DNA from: CAYRLW01 sp964425215
Lineage (GTDB): Bacteria > Spirochaetota > Spirochaetia > Treponematales > Breznakiellaceae
Reading direction: 5' to 3'
DNA length: 64,000 bases
Assembly: GCA_964425215.1 (NCBI GenBank)
Contig: CAYRLW010000001.1
Coordinates: forward strand, 62,001-126,000
How positions within the stretch are numbered: position 1 is the stretch's first letter; each line of letters begins with the position of its first letter. Below, one piece after another: positions 18,088 through 26,826 of this stretch. The notes under the pieces were generated by a model. That model ran no database searches. It had not been told where the DNA came from and saw only the letters and a list, made by a program, of their open reading frames with translations. The position numbers were made by a program, and so were the translations under genes.

Positions 18088-19455
18088 TTAAACCTTGGCG
18101 GGGGCCGCCGCTTTCGGCTTGGCCGCCTGCTTTATTCGAAGCTGTTGCTTACCAACCCGGAACCGTTGAACCAACTGGATATGGGCCGGACAGACGTAGG
18201 AACAGCTTCCGCACTCGATACAATCCAACAGGCCGATCTTCGCGGCGGTTTCCAAATCCCCTGTTTCCAGGGCGTTATTCATAAGCACCGGAGAAAGATG
18301 GCACGAACAGGCTCGGATACACCGGCCACAGCGGATGCAGGTCTCTTCCGCCCATTCGCTGGTTTCGCTGGAGGTCATGAGGGTTATACCGGAGGTGTTT
18401 TTTTGGATGGGAACGTTGAGGGATGGAACGGCGGTACCCATCATGGGACCCCCAAAGATCACCTTCCGCAGTTTGTCCTGATCGATTTCCATAAAGCTTG
18501 GGTCTAAATCCGTAAGAATAGTCCCAATCGGTGCCAGTATATTTTTCGGTGTTTTGCAGGCGCCCCCGGTAACGGTTAGCCCCCGTTCGATCAGGGGTTT
18601 CCCCTCGTAAAAAGCCTCCGCGATGGCCACCAGGGTCCCAATGTTCTGCACCACGCACCCCACGTCCATGGGCAGGCCCCCCGAAGGAACTTCCTTGCCC
18701 GTGATGGCCGTGATGAGCATCTTTTCACCCCCCTGGGGGTACTTGGTTTGTAACAATTGAATCGTGATGTCGAAATCCCGTTTTAATTCGGCCACCGCTT
18801 TTTCCAAGAAGGGCACCACGTGGGCCTTGTTGTTTTCCACGGCGATAACGCCCCGCTTAACCCCAACGATTTTCATAACGATCGTTAGGCCCTGTACCAC
18901 CTTTGCAGGCATTTCAGTCATGACCGCTTCGTCGATGGTCAGGTAAGGCTCGCATTCCGCCCCGTTGGCGATGACGATATCGATGGGTTTATTGGGCGGG
19001 GGGGCCAATTTAACGTGGACGGGGAAACCTGCTCCCCCCATACCCACCAGACCGGCGTCCCGAATACGGGCCAGGGCTTCTTCTTTCGAGCAGGTAAAGG
19101 GATCCAGGGGGGTCATAAAATCGTCTACCGATTCCTGGCCCTCCACCGCTTCTATAACCACGCAAAGCCCGTCGGTGTTATTCGATTGGGCCCGGGGCTC
19201 AATTTTTTTAACGGTCCCAGAAATCGACGCGTGGACTGGAACGGTCATCGGCCCCGGGGCGGCGCCTTCGGCAATTTTTTGTCCCCGTTTTACCGTATCC
19301 CCCACGTTGACGACGCACTTATTGGGGGCTCCAAAGTGCTGGTTGACAGGAACCACCACTTGTTTTGGCGTAGGAACGGCTTCGATTTTTTTTCCTTCGG
19401 TCGCCGTTTTTCGTTCGGGTGGATGTATCCCCCCCTTAAACGTCTTTATGGCCAT
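18088..19455 (-). CDS. rnfC: Rnf complex subunit C (NADH-binding, iron-sulfur)
   Basis: 455 residues. Peripheral NAD/FMN and iron-sulfur subunit. It begins with the FKGGIHPPERK segment typical of RnfC, followed by an NADH/FMN-binding domain (GMGGAGFPVHVKL, near residue 145) and two ferredoxin-type motifs near the C-terminus: CIRCGRCIRACSCHL and CIECGSCSYVCPAHI. The ATG is preceded by AAAGGAGA, about 12 nt upstream. It is the first gene of the operon, transcribed from a promoter near 19556-19584. Confidence 0.94.
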   Translation of the reverse strand: MAIKTFKGGIHPPERKTATEGKKIEAVPTPKQVVVPVNQHFGAPNKCVVNVGDTVKRGQKIAEGAAPGPMTVPVHASISGTVKKIEPRAQSNNTDGLCVVIEAVEGQESVDDFMTPLDPFTCSKEEALARIRDAGLVGMGGAGFPVHVKLAPPPNKPIDIVIANGAECEPYLTIDEAVMTEMPAKVVQGLTIVMKIVGVKRGVIAVENNKAHVVPFLEKAVAELKRDFDITIQLLQTKYPQGGEKMLITAITGKEVPSGGLPMDVGCVVQNIGTLVAIAEAFYEGKPLIERGLTVTGGACKTPKNILAPIGTILTDLDPSFMEIDQDKLRKVIFGGPMMGTAVPSLNVPIQKNTSGITLMTSSETSEWAEETCIRCGRCIRACSCHLSPVLMNNALETGDLETAAKIGLLDCIECGSCSYVCPAHIQLVQRFRVGKQQLRIKQAAKPKAAAPAKV

Positions 19456-19555
19456 TTGTACAGGCTCTCCTTTGAAAGGCCCTGGTCGTAGTTTTTTCCT
19501 GGGACCAATCAGTATAGAAAAAATAAAATAGTAAGAGGATTTATAGTTCGCCGCT

Positions 19556-19584
19556 ATGGTACGCGCTTATAAAAATACCGTCAA
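19556..19584 (-). promoter_or_regulatory. Promoter of rnfCDGEAB
   Basis: Minus-strand TTGACG (complement at 19579-19584) and TACCAT (complement at 19556-19561) with 17-bp spacing, giving a leader of about 95 nt before rnfC. Confidence 0.55.
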
Positions 19585-19636
19585 GTAGGGAAAGAATCGA
19601 TAAAATTATATCCTATAAGTGAATCACAAGAAAAAT

Positions 19637-19738
19637 AAGCCCCCGAGGGAATACTGCTCCGGGGCTTTATAGGAAAGAAAATGTGGGGCCTTTTTAAGTT
19701 GAGCCCGCTCCAAAAACCAATCGTTTTTAGAGCGGGCT
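19637..19738 (-). terminator. Two terminator-like hairpins after the small basic gene
   Basis: A stem 19637-19647 with 19657-19667 (10 of 11 pairs, followed on the minus strand by TTATTTTTCTT) and a second stem 19702-19710 with 19730-19738 extended by AAAAAC/GTTTTT. Both lie between the 36-residue gene and the rnf promoter and would stop minus-strand transcription ahead of rnf. Confidence 0.6.
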
Positions 19739-19803
19739 ACCGTAATTCCTTGAAGGAACTACGTTTCTATCGAAACAAATCCAAAAATCGAATTTTTAAA
19801 TTA

Positions 19804-19956
19804 GAGGCTCTTTCAAAACTCAGAGAGTTTTGAAAGAACTACCTTAGATGTACATGCAGTATTTTTGTTATTTTTTATAATATAAATATTTATATTTAAA
19901 TTGCAAAAATACTGCAAGAGGTTCTTTCAAAAGTAACAGACTTTTGAAAGAACCTC
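19804..19956 (-). repeat. Intergenic triple-hairpin element, copy B
   Basis: Same three modules as copy A but in the opposite orientation: hairpin at the left, linker CCTTAGATGTACAT, inner arms GCAGTATTTTTG/CAAAAATACTGC (19856-19867 with 19904-19915), then the hairpin ending in AACCTC at 19956. Lies 29 bp beyond the stop of the small basic gene. Confidence 0.85.
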
Positions 19957-19985
19957 ATTAGACTGGGGGTTTTTCAAAACCCCTT

Positions 19986-20096
19986 TTATTCAGAAGACTT
20001 TTGCCCCTTCTTTTCCTTTTTCTCTTCCCGTTTTTCCTTAAGAGTCTTCTGGGGTTTCTTTTTCTCTTCCCGTTTCGGATGATCGTTGGATTTCAT
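19986..20096 (-). CDS. 36-residue lysine/glutamate-rich protein, unknown
   Basis: Short open frame read on the minus strand: ATG at 20096, TAA at 19986-19988, preceded by GGAGGTACT, a near-perfect ribosome binding site at proper distance. The product is 36 residues, about 36 percent Lys and 19 percent Glu, with no hydrophobic segment; it contains two similar KREEKKKPQKT/KREEKKEKKGQK stretches, so probably extended or helical and highly charged. It has hairpin terminators downstream. Such charged peptides can bind nucleic acids or ribosomes, but no function can be claimed. Confidence is for its being a gene. Confidence 0.7.
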   Translation of the reverse strand: MKSNDHPKREEKKKPQKTLKEKREEKKEKKGQKSSE

Positions 20097-20274
20097 AGTA
20101 CCTCCTTGCCCTCTTACCCTAAGGGCATGTGTTACAACGGATGAATTTTACTATTCTTTTATTTCTGACGCAAGCCCTGGATGCTTTTTCTCGCCCGCAA
20201 GCTCCCCCTATATGCTGCCGGTTCCCGCCGGTTCCCTTATTGACACTTTTTAAAATTAGAAGCATGGTAGGCCT

Positions 20275-20841
20275 ATGAGTTCTCCTTTGCCAGTCATCGA
20301 CACCGTAATACCCGAGGAATACTTAAGGGTGACCGAACGTTTGTTCCCTTCTCCGGGAGCTGGATCAGAGACCATTCCTTCTAAGGACGCTATTGAAGAA
20401 TTCGCCCAGACTTTAGGTGTGGCCAGCGAATACGGGTCCTTGCACCAGGGCTTGGACGTGGATCACGCTACCCGTCGGATGTTGGGGCACTTTAGGAATA
20501 ACGTGGAACTGCTCGTCCAAAAGACCTGGGTAGAAAAGGCCGACGAGGCGCTTAAAGAAAAACTGTTAAACCGGCTTCCCTATTTTATCGAAGAAATGGA
20601 AGCGGGCCAGTTTGATCGGGCCTTAAAAACGTTTATTCTTATCCTTCAAGAACTGGCGTACCTACTTTTTGGCGCCCAAAGCCATAAAACCGATTTTATC
20701 GAATACGTGCTTCGCATCGACCCCATAATTGGTTTGTTTTGGTGGTACGCCCTCAATCTGTCAAGTCTGGGGGGGGTAGAGGATTTCCAGCTTCTCCGTT
20801 CGGCTATTCTTTTGGGGGTCTGTTTCCTCGCGTCTTTCTAA
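20275..20841 (+). CDS. Hypothetical helical protein
   Basis: 188 residues, not recognised. Mostly helical with charged and aromatic residues: LNRLPYFIEEMEAGQFDRALKTF in the middle and a hydrophobic C-terminus (IIGLFWWYALNLSSL and AILLGVCFLASF), which could pack or touch the membrane. The ATG at 20275 follows GGTAGG; a TTGACA hexamer lies at 20240-20245, so transcription may begin nearly at the start codon. It ends 102 bp before the glutaminyl-tRNA synthetase gene and may be co-transcribed with it. Confidence 0.65.
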   Translation: MSSPLPVIDTVIPEEYLRVTERLFPSPGAGSETIPSKDAIEEFAQTLGVASEYGSLHQGLDVDHATRRMLGHFRNNVELLVQKTWVEKADEALKEKLLNRLPYFIEEMEAGQFDRALKTFILILQELAYLLFGAQSHKTDFIEYVLRIDPIIGLFWWYALNLSSLGGVEDFQLLRSAILLGVCFLASF

Positions 20842-20943
20842 GCGCTGTTCCAACCGAAGGCTCTTAACGCGCCTTGACGGGAAACCTGGTCTTAGTCCAT
20901 AGTGGGCCTACCGCGCCCCTGAAGCGCGGAAGGAGTACACCCC

Positions 20944-22686
20944 ATGGATAGTTCAAATTTTCGGGAGCCCTCGGATTCACCAGAGCCTTCTAGTTCCGAT
21001 TTCATCAGCGATTTTATCGCAGAAGACCTAAAATCGGGTCGATTTTCCTACGTCCATACGCGGTTTCCCCCGGAACCCAACGGATGGCTCCATATTGGCC
21101 ATGCCAAGGCGATCAGCGTCGATTTTTCTATGGCCGCCAAATTTGGGGGCCAGTGCAACCTCCGGTTTGACGATACCAACCCCGAAAAAGAGGATATGTC
21201 CTATGTGGAGGCCATTAAACGGGATATCCGATGGCTGGGTTACGATTGGGAAGACCGGGAATATTACGCCTCCGACTATTACGAATACCTCTATGAACTG
21301 GCGATCAAGCTTATCAAGAAGGGAAAAGCCTACGTGGACGACCTTTCGGACGAGGAAATCCGGGTGTACCGGGGTACCGCGGTAGCGGATAAGCACCATA
21401 TCACCGAAACACCCCCCGGAAAAGATAGCCCCTATCGGAATCGATCGGTGGAAGAAAACCTAGACCTCTTTGAACGGATGCGGAAGGGCGAGTTCCCCGA
21501 TGGGGCAAAGACGTTACGGGCAAAAATCGATATGGCCCACCCCAATTTGGTCATGCGGGACCCGGTAATGTATCGGATACGCCGAATATCCCATTATCGG
21601 CTGGGGTCAGCCTGGTGTATTTATCCCATGTACGACTTCCAGCATCCCCTTTCGGACGCTAAAGAGGGGATTACCCATTCCCTCTGTTCTTTGGAATACG
21701 AAATCCATCGCCCCCTCTACGAGTGGTTTATCCGGGAGGCCGAAGTGTTCCCCAGCCGGCAAATCGAGTTTGCCCGGCTCAATATTACCCGTACGGTGCT
21801 CTCCAAACGGTGGCTCCTCCAACTGGTAAACGAAAAGCGGGTAAGTGGGTGGGACGATCCCCGGATGCCGACCCTGGCGGGCCTGCGGCGGCGGGGCTAT
21901 ACCCCCGAATCGATCCGGGATTTTATGTCCCGAATTGGGATCGCGAAAACGGATAGTATGGTGGATATCGCCCTGCTGGAACACTGTCTTCGGGAGGATC
22001 TGAATAAACGGGCCCCCCGGGTTATGGCTGTTCTTAGACCCCTTAAGCTGATCGTAGAGAATTGGCCCGCAGGCCAGGTGGAGGAACTGGAGGCGGTAAA
22101 TAATCCAGAGGATCCATCGGCGGGGAGTCGAAAGGTCTCTTTTTCCCGGGAACTATGGATAGAACGGGAGGATTTTCAAGAGGTCCCGCCGCCCAAATAT
22201 TTCCGACTTTTCCCCGGGAATTCGGTACGACTGCGGTATGGGTACATCGTAACCTGTACGGGTTTTGAAAAGGATAGCGCCACGGGAGAAATTACCGCCG
22301 TCCGCTGTACCTACGACAGGGAAACCCGGGGAGGCAACGCCCAGGATAATCGGAAGGTGAAGGGAACCATCCACTGGGTCTCCGTGGCCAGCGGGCGACC
22401 CATCACCGTTCGCCTGTACGATTACCTTTTTTCCGTAGACCGTCCCATGGATGTACCTCCCGGCGCTTCTTTTTTGGACAATTTGAATCCCCAATCTCTG
22501 GAGACCCTCCAGACCGCCTACGGAGAGCCCCTATTGGGAACCGCCCAACCGGGGGATGCCTTCCAATTTGAACGGGTAGGGTACTTTGTACGGGATCCGG
22601 ATACGGACTCTGGACGGCCCGTATATAACCGTACCGTTGGGCTCCGGGATACCTGGGCCAAGATAGAAAAGAAAGCCGGTGTATAG
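20944..22686 (+). CDS. glnS: Glutaminyl-tRNA synthetase
   Basis: 580 residues. Class I aminoacyl-tRNA synthetase that charges tRNA-Gln with glutamine in the cytoplasm. HIGH motif at residues 50-53 within PPEPNGWLHIGHAK, and a KMSKS equivalent, VLSKR, near 285-289. LRFDDTNPEKE is a further GlnRS signature. The C-terminal beta-barrel anticodon domain (about 350-580) is present. The ATG is preceded by GGAAGGAG. The first 15 residues are Ser/Pro-rich. A direct GlnRS implies that at least part of the Gln-tRNA is not made by the Glu-tRNA amidotransferase route. Confidence 0.95.
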   Translation: MDSSNFREPSDSPEPSSSDFISDFIAEDLKSGRFSYVHTRFPPEPNGWLHIGHAKAISVDFSMAAKFGGQCNLRFDDTNPEKEDMSYVEAIKRDIRWLGYDWEDREYYASDYYEYLYELAIKLIKKGKAYVDDLSDEEIRVYRGTAVADKHHITETPPGKDSPYRNRSVEENLDLFERMRKGEFPDGAKTLRAKIDMAHPNLVMRDPVMYRIRRISHYRLGSAWCIYPMYDFQHPLSDAKEGITHSLCSLEYEIHRPLYEWFIREAEVFPSRQIEFARLNITRTVLSKRWLLQLVNEKRVSGWDDPRMPTLAGLRRRGYTPESIRDFMSRIGIAKTDSMVDIALLEHCLREDLNKRAPRVMAVLRPLKLIVENWPAGQVEELEAVNNPEDPSAGSRKVSFSRELWIEREDFQEVPPPKYFRLFPGNSVRLRYGYIVTCTGFEKDSATGEITAVRCTYDRETRGGNAQDNRKVKGTIHWVSVASGRPITVRLYDYLFSVDRPMDVPPGASFLDNLNPQSLETLQTAYGEPLLGTAQPGDAFQFERVGYFVRDPDTDSGRPVYNRTVGLRDTWAKIEKKAGV

Positions 22687-22693
22687 GGGGAGG

Positions 22694-22728
22694 GTTTACC
22701 GCAAAAGTCCATGACTTTTGCGGTAAAC
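22694..22728. terminator. Shared hairpin between glnS and decarboxylase
   Basis: 16-bp perfect stem GTTTACCGCAAAAGTC/GACTTTTGCGGTAAAC with a 3-nt loop (22694-22709 with 22713-22728), between convergent genes; probably terminates both. Confidence 0.7.
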
Positions 22729-22731
22729 TCC

Positions 22732-23904
22732 TTAATCTTTGATAAAGAAAGTCTTAATAGGTGGAAACCCGTTAAACTCCACCGCCGCGTAACTGGCCGT
22801 GTAGGCCCCCGCGGAAAGCCAATAGAGTTTATCCCCTGCCACGAGGTTTAAGGGTAGCTGGTAGCCCGACCGTTCGTACATGATATCCATACTGTCGCAG
22901 GTGGGACCGGCGATAATCACGTCCCCTTCCTTCAAGTTTTCCCCGTGGTCGGTAACCACGGGGTACTTAATCGATTCTTCCAGGGTTTCGATAAGACCGT
23001 TGAACTTACCCACGTCCGTGTACACCCAGCGTTGAAGGGCCGTGTTGTTTTTTCGGGACACCAGAACCACTTCGCTGACGATGATCCCCGCGTCGCCCAC
23101 CATGGACCTGCCGGGTTCCAGGATAATTTCCGGCAGTTCATCCCCAAAGTCTTCGTGAAGGTACCGGGTAATTTCCTTAGCGTACATGGTCAGGTCGTGG
23201 GTAGGGGTGATGTAGTGGGCGGGGAATCCGCCGCCCATGTTGATCATCCCCAGCCTTATTCCCTCTTCCTCCTCCAGGGCGCGGAAGAGGTAGTTGGTCT
23301 TCGCTATAGCCTCGTCCCATTGGCCGATATCCCGCTGTTGGCTTCCCACATGGAACGAAATTCCCCAGGGCTCGAGCCCCAAACGCTGGGCTTCCACCAA
23401 AAGATTGTACGCCATATCGGGATGACAGCCGAATTTTCGGGAAAGGGGCCAATCGGCCGATTGGGAACCCTCTACGAGGATCCGGACGTACACCCGGGAA
23501 CCGGGAGCCTGGCTGGCGATATTATGCAAATCGGTCTTGCTGTCCGTGGCAAACAGCCGGACCCCCTTTTCGTAAAAATAAGCCACATCCCGGGCTTTTT
23601 TTATCGTGTTTCCGTAGGAAATCCGTTCCGGCTCCACCCCCAGGGCGAGAACCTTGTCTAATTCCCACCGGGAGGCAATATCAAAATTGGACCCCAAATC
23701 CCGCAGGAGGGAAATAACCTCCGGGGCGGGATTAGCCTTGACCGCAAAATACTGTTTTGCGAAGGGAAAGAGCTGTCCTAACCGTTCATAATTCTTTTGA
23801 ACTATCCGTAGATCCATAAGGATAAAGGGTGTTTCTTTTCCCTCCGCGGCGGTCATAAACCGCTCCCACTGGGCGTCGTCGTAGAACGCGAACCGATCGA
23901 GCAT
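22732..23904 (-). CDS. Ornithine decarboxylase-like PLP enzyme
   Basis: 390 residues. Fold-type III PLP decarboxylase of the ornithine/diaminopimelate/lysine group: makes putrescine from ornithine (or cadaverine from lysine). Lys56 in YFAVKANP is the PLP lysine; HVGSQ and EPGRS further on bind the cofactor phosphate; GPTCDSMD (about 333-340) carries the catalytic Cys336 and substrate-binding Asp. The CDSMD form favours ornithine or lysine over diaminopimelate. It starts 16 bp after the end of the PPi-PFK gene in the same direction, so it is probably in that operon; no strong ribosome binding site precedes the ATG. Confidence 0.85.
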   Translation of the reverse strand: MLDRFAFYDDAQWERFMTAAEGKETPFILMDLRIVQKNYERLGQLFPFAKQYFAVKANPAPEVISLLRDLGSNFDIASRWELDKVLALGVEPERISYGNTIKKARDVAYFYEKGVRLFATDSKTDLHNIASQAPGSRVYVRILVEGSQSADWPLSRKFGCHPDMAYNLLVEAQRLGLEPWGISFHVGSQQRDIGQWDEAIAKTNYLFRALEEEEGIRLGMINMGGGFPAHYITPTHDLTMYAKEITRYLHEDFGDELPEIILEPGRSMVGDAGIIVSEVVLVSRKNNTALQRWVYTDVGKFNGLIETLEESIKYPVVTDHGENLKEGDVIIAGPTCDSMDIMYERSGYQLPLNLVAGDKLYWLSAGAYTASYAAVEFNGFPPIKTFFIKD

Positions 23905-23920
23905 TTAGTTTTAACCGGTC

Positions 23921-25579
23921 CTATTTGGAGTGTTCTAACTGAAGCGTCTTGGTCGGCTGATCCGCCACTTCCGTTGGCCCAAAGTATTGAATAGCCCCGG
24001 GGAACAGGAAACTGGTTTTAAGCGCCCATTCGGCCCGTTTAGAAGCGAAGGTTTTAAAGGGTTTACCCTCCAACTCCACCAGCGCCTTTCGGATTACGGG
24101 CTTTTTAGAACCGTGCCGCTGTTCCATATTCATCATCATGGTAAGCGGAACCCCACCGGCGCTCCATTGGTCCGCGCTGGCGGTCAGATTTTTTACGCTG
24201 GCCAAATACCCCGTGAGCCCCGAGGCGATAAGTACGAAGGCGCTGTACCCCAGGGAATAACAATAGTCGGCGTCAAAGTTAGAGGGGAAGGCACAGCGGC
24301 CTTCGTAGCCGAAAAAGTGGGAGAAGCTACTGAATTTACCCGTGTAGGTTCCCGCTTTTTTCATTTCACTCAAACGTTTCTCGACCATGCCGATTAACAG
24401 TTTCTCCGTTTCGATCCGGGAAACCTGTACGTTTCCGTGGGGGTCCCGGTCCATTAACAGCTGTTTACCGATTTCCGCCGGCAGGTTAGCGAAAACCGCC
24501 GCCGACTCTCGGCTGAGTTTTTTGTCCAGCCAGGCAGCTTGGGCCTCAAAGCCCCGAAGGTCGGCGAATTCCTTGCCGTGGAGGGCAACCAGGTCGTTTA
24601 ATTCGGAAATGAGCTGTTTCATCTCTGGAACAAACTCGACTAACCCTTCGGGGATAATGATAACCCCAAAATTTTCGCCCCTGGCTGCCCGTTGGGCCAC
24701 GGAGTCGCAAATTTGGTCCACAATTTGGGCCAGGGACATCTTTTTCGCTTCCACTTCCTCCGAAATAAGACAGATATTCGGCTGGGTCTGGAGGGCGCAT
24801 TCCAGGGTTATATGGCTCGCCGATCGGCCCATAAGTTTGATAAAGTGCCAATACTTTTTGGAGCTATTGGCGTCCCGTTCGATGTTGCCGATCAACTCGC
24901 TGTAAATTTTGGTGGCCGTATCAAAACCAAAGGATGTCTCGATATGTTCATTTTTAAGATCCCCGTCGATGGTCTTGGGACAGCCGATAACTTGAATGGG
25001 GGACTTTTTGTCCATAAAGTACTCCGCCAGCAGGGCGGCGTTGGTGTTGGAATCGTCTCCCCCAATAACCACCACCGCGTTGAGGTTCAGCTTCGTGGCG
25101 TTTTCCAAGGCTGCGGCGAACTGTTCCGGTGTTTCAATCTTGGTCCTTCCGGAACCGATGATATCGAAGCCCCCGGTGTTACGGTACTGATCGATCAGGG
25201 CCCTATCGATCTCTATATACTTATTATCCGTTAAGCCGCTGGGTCCCCCCAGGAAGCCAAACAGCTGGGAATCGGGGTTCCCGTTTTTAAGGCCGTCAAA
25301 AATTCCCGCGATAACGTTGTGTCCCCCCGCCGCAGGTCCCCCAGAAAGGATGACCCCTACCCGGATTTTACGGTTGGTGGAATCGTTTTTGCCCTTTGTA
25401 AAGGTGGCCAAGGGCTTTCCGTAGGTATGTTTAAAGAGGGCTTTAAGATCTTCCCGATCCGCGATCGCTTCGGTGGGCTTCCCAAACTGGACTGCAATTT
25501 CGTTTACGGGACCGGATAAAACTTTGGGCAATTTAGGCTTGTACGCGTACCGGGCCCGTTGTAAGGCGGATATTTCCAT
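23921..25579 (-). CDS. pfp: Diphosphate-fructose-6-phosphate 1-phosphotransferase (PPi-PFK)
   Basis: 552 residues. Phosphorylates fructose 6-phosphate with pyrophosphate instead of ATP, saving ATP in glycolysis. The key GGDDSNTNA motif (about residues 171-179) has Asp where ATP-dependent enzymes have Gly, and CPKTIDGDLKN follows near 200. The length matches the long plant-like/spirochaete PPi-PFK. The start at 25579 is chosen because AAGGAGACTGATC precedes it; a longer frame upstream to 25714 is not protein-like. First gene of a likely operon with the ornithine decarboxylase. Confidence 0.92.
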   Translation of the reverse strand: MEISALQRARYAYKPKLPKVLSGPVNEIAVQFGKPTEAIADREDLKALFKHTYGKPLATFTKGKNDSTNRKIRVGVILSGGPAAGGHNVIAGIFDGLKNGNPDSQLFGFLGGPSGLTDNKYIEIDRALIDQYRNTGGFDIIGSGRTKIETPEQFAAALENATKLNLNAVVVIGGDDSNTNAALLAEYFMDKKSPIQVIGCPKTIDGDLKNEHIETSFGFDTATKIYSELIGNIERDANSSKKYWHFIKLMGRSASHITLECALQTQPNICLISEEVEAKKMSLAQIVDQICDSVAQRAARGENFGVIIIPEGLVEFVPEMKQLISELNDLVALHGKEFADLRGFEAQAAWLDKKLSRESAAVFANLPAEIGKQLLMDRDPHGNVQVSRIETEKLLIGMVEKRLSEMKKAGTYTGKFSSFSHFFGYEGRCAFPSNFDADYCYSLGYSAFVLIASGLTGYLASVKNLTASADQWSAGGVPLTMMMNMEQRHGSKKPVIRKALVELEGKPFKTFASKRAEWALKTSFLFPGAIQYFGPTEVADQPTKTLQLEHSK

Positions 25580-25612
25580 GATCAGTCTCCTTAGGTTATA
25601 GTTTACCGTCCC

Positions 25613-25642
25613 ATAGTATGCCAAAAATATCAATTGTTGCAA
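25613..25642 (-). promoter_or_regulatory. Promoter of PPi-PFK
   Basis: Minus-strand TTGCAA (25637-25642) and TACTAT (complement of 25613-25618), 18-bp spacing, about 35 nt upstream of the start codon. Confidence 0.5.
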
Positions 25643-25708
25643 GGATCGATCTGTCGGGGATTGACCCCCTTGATCACTACATGCGTCAGGGAGGAAGCGC
25701 CGTAGGAT

Positions 25709-25736
25709 TTGCATTTTTTTTTATAAGGGATATAGT
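25709..25736 (+). promoter_or_regulatory. Promoter of the outer-membrane-like gene
   Basis: TTGCAT at 25709-25714 and TATAGT at 25731-25736, 16-bp spacer, followed by AAAGGAG before the ATG at 25757. Confidence 0.5.
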
Positions 25737-25756
25737 AGTATATAAAGGAGACGCGT

Positions 25757-26281
25757 ATGAAACGGGTAATATTTTTATTTCTTGTTTTTACGGGTTTTAC
25801 GGTGGCTACCTTCGCGGATGTTCGGTTGGACATAGGATTCGATATCCCCCGGGGAATCGGTTCGGTGGCCCAAAATCAGATGAGCGTTAACCAAGAGGCG
25901 GTGGACTTTTTCAACAACTATATTTTCCCCTTCCCCGAAGCGGGTATTTATTATCAACAGAATCTGGGTCCCACCAGGGTCGGCATTGGAGCTCGGGCCT
26001 TTACTTTTATCCTAGAAACCGTTTTTTGGCCTAACGCGTACGTGGAAGCGGACCTGTGGAAGTTTACCTTCGATTTACAAGCCGGGGGAGGTCTTTTTGG
26101 TACCTTTGGGTTGTACAATTCCTTCCAGACCGGAAGGGTTTTTATACCCGACCTGTCGCTTTGGTTTCGCATAGGTAACGTCTTCCGCGTGGGTGGCGGC
26201 ATGGTATGGTTTGTATTGCCCGACAGTTCTACCACGTCCTTTGTGTACTACTTGGGAGCCAAGTTCGCTCTTAAGCTGTAA
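25757..26281 (+). CDS. Secreted beta-rich protein, probably outer-membrane barrel
   Basis: 174 residues with a signal peptide (MKRVIFLFLVFTGFTVATFA, cleavage about residue 20). The mature part is rich in alternating hydrophobic/polar strands and aromatic residues (for example ADLWKFTFDLQAGGGLFG and RVGGGMVWFVLP), ending YYLGAKFALKL, a beta-strand with a terminal hydrophobic residue as in outer-membrane barrels. Length suggests a small eight-strand barrel. No named family. Own promoter and ribosome binding site; convergent with the next gene. Confidence 0.65.
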   Translation: MKRVIFLFLVFTGFTVATFADVRLDIGFDIPRGIGSVAQNQMSVNQEAVDFFNNYIFPFPEAGIYYQQNLGPTRVGIGARAFTFILETVFWPNAYVEADLWKFTFDLQAGGGLFGTFGLYNSFQTGRVFIPDLSLWFRIGNVFRVGGGMVWFVLPDSSTTSFVYYLGAKFALKL

Positions 26282-26284
26282 ATA

Positions 26285-26344
26285 TTAAGGCTTTTTTTAA
26301 GGTCGGTCTTATTTTTGGCCGGAAAGATTCCGGCGAAGCCTTAA
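26285..26344. terminator. Nested hairpin terminator between convergent genes
   Basis: TTAAGGCTT (26285-26293) pairs with AAGCCTTAA (26336-26344, overlapping the last codons of the CoA-binding gene), and inside lies a 7-bp stem GCCGGAA/TTCCGGC (26318-26324 with 26328-26334). T-runs flank on both sides. Confidence 0.55.
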
Positions 26345-26718
26345 AATCGGCCCGTGGAAAGAAGAACCAGGGAACACGCGTGAATCCAGGGAATCCCTGC
26401 CTGATCTAAACGGTTCTGTAGTTCCTCGTTTTCCGCCCCGGGATTAAAAATTACCCTGCGGGGCCGCAGTTGGATGATTTCTTCGGCCAGGGGCGTGGAC
26501 CGTTTGGGCGAAAGGTACACCGTAAGGGTATCTACCGGTTGCTGTATCTCCGATAGGCGGGAAACCGCTGGAAGCCCCAGGACCTCTTTAAGGGAAGGGT
26601 TGACGGGTATGGGGGTATACCCGTGTTCTAAAAGCCGTTGGGTCGCCAAATAGGAATAGCGCTGGGGGTGATCGCTGGCCCCCAGAACCGCTACTAACCG
26701 TTGTGTGGTTTCGTTCAT
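26341..26718 (-). CDS. CoA-binding (Rossmann-like) protein of the YccU type
   Basis: 125 residues, single CoA_binding-2 domain: VAVLGASDHPQRYSYLATQRLL near the N-terminus, then GYTPIPVNP, and FNPGAENEEL near the end. These small proteins are widely conserved but their job is unclear. Start at 26718 is preferred over 26739 because GGGAGAATGGAGC precedes it. Downstream of the UMP kinase on the same strand, with an 108-bp gap. Confidence 0.75.
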   Translation of the reverse strand: MNETTQRLVAVLGASDHPQRYSYLATQRLLEHGYTPIPVNPSLKEVLGLPAVSRLSEIQQPVDTLTVYLSPKRSTPLAEEIIQLRPRRVIFNPGAENEELQNRLDQAGIPWIHACSLVLLSTGRF

Positions 26719-26826
26719 GCTCCATTCTCCCGTTCGCATAAGGTTCCAGCGGCCCAGTAAGGGGCCCCTGGGTTCATGAAACCCCCTTCCTAACCCAGGA
26801 TATTGTCGGGTTTATCCCCCAGTCTC

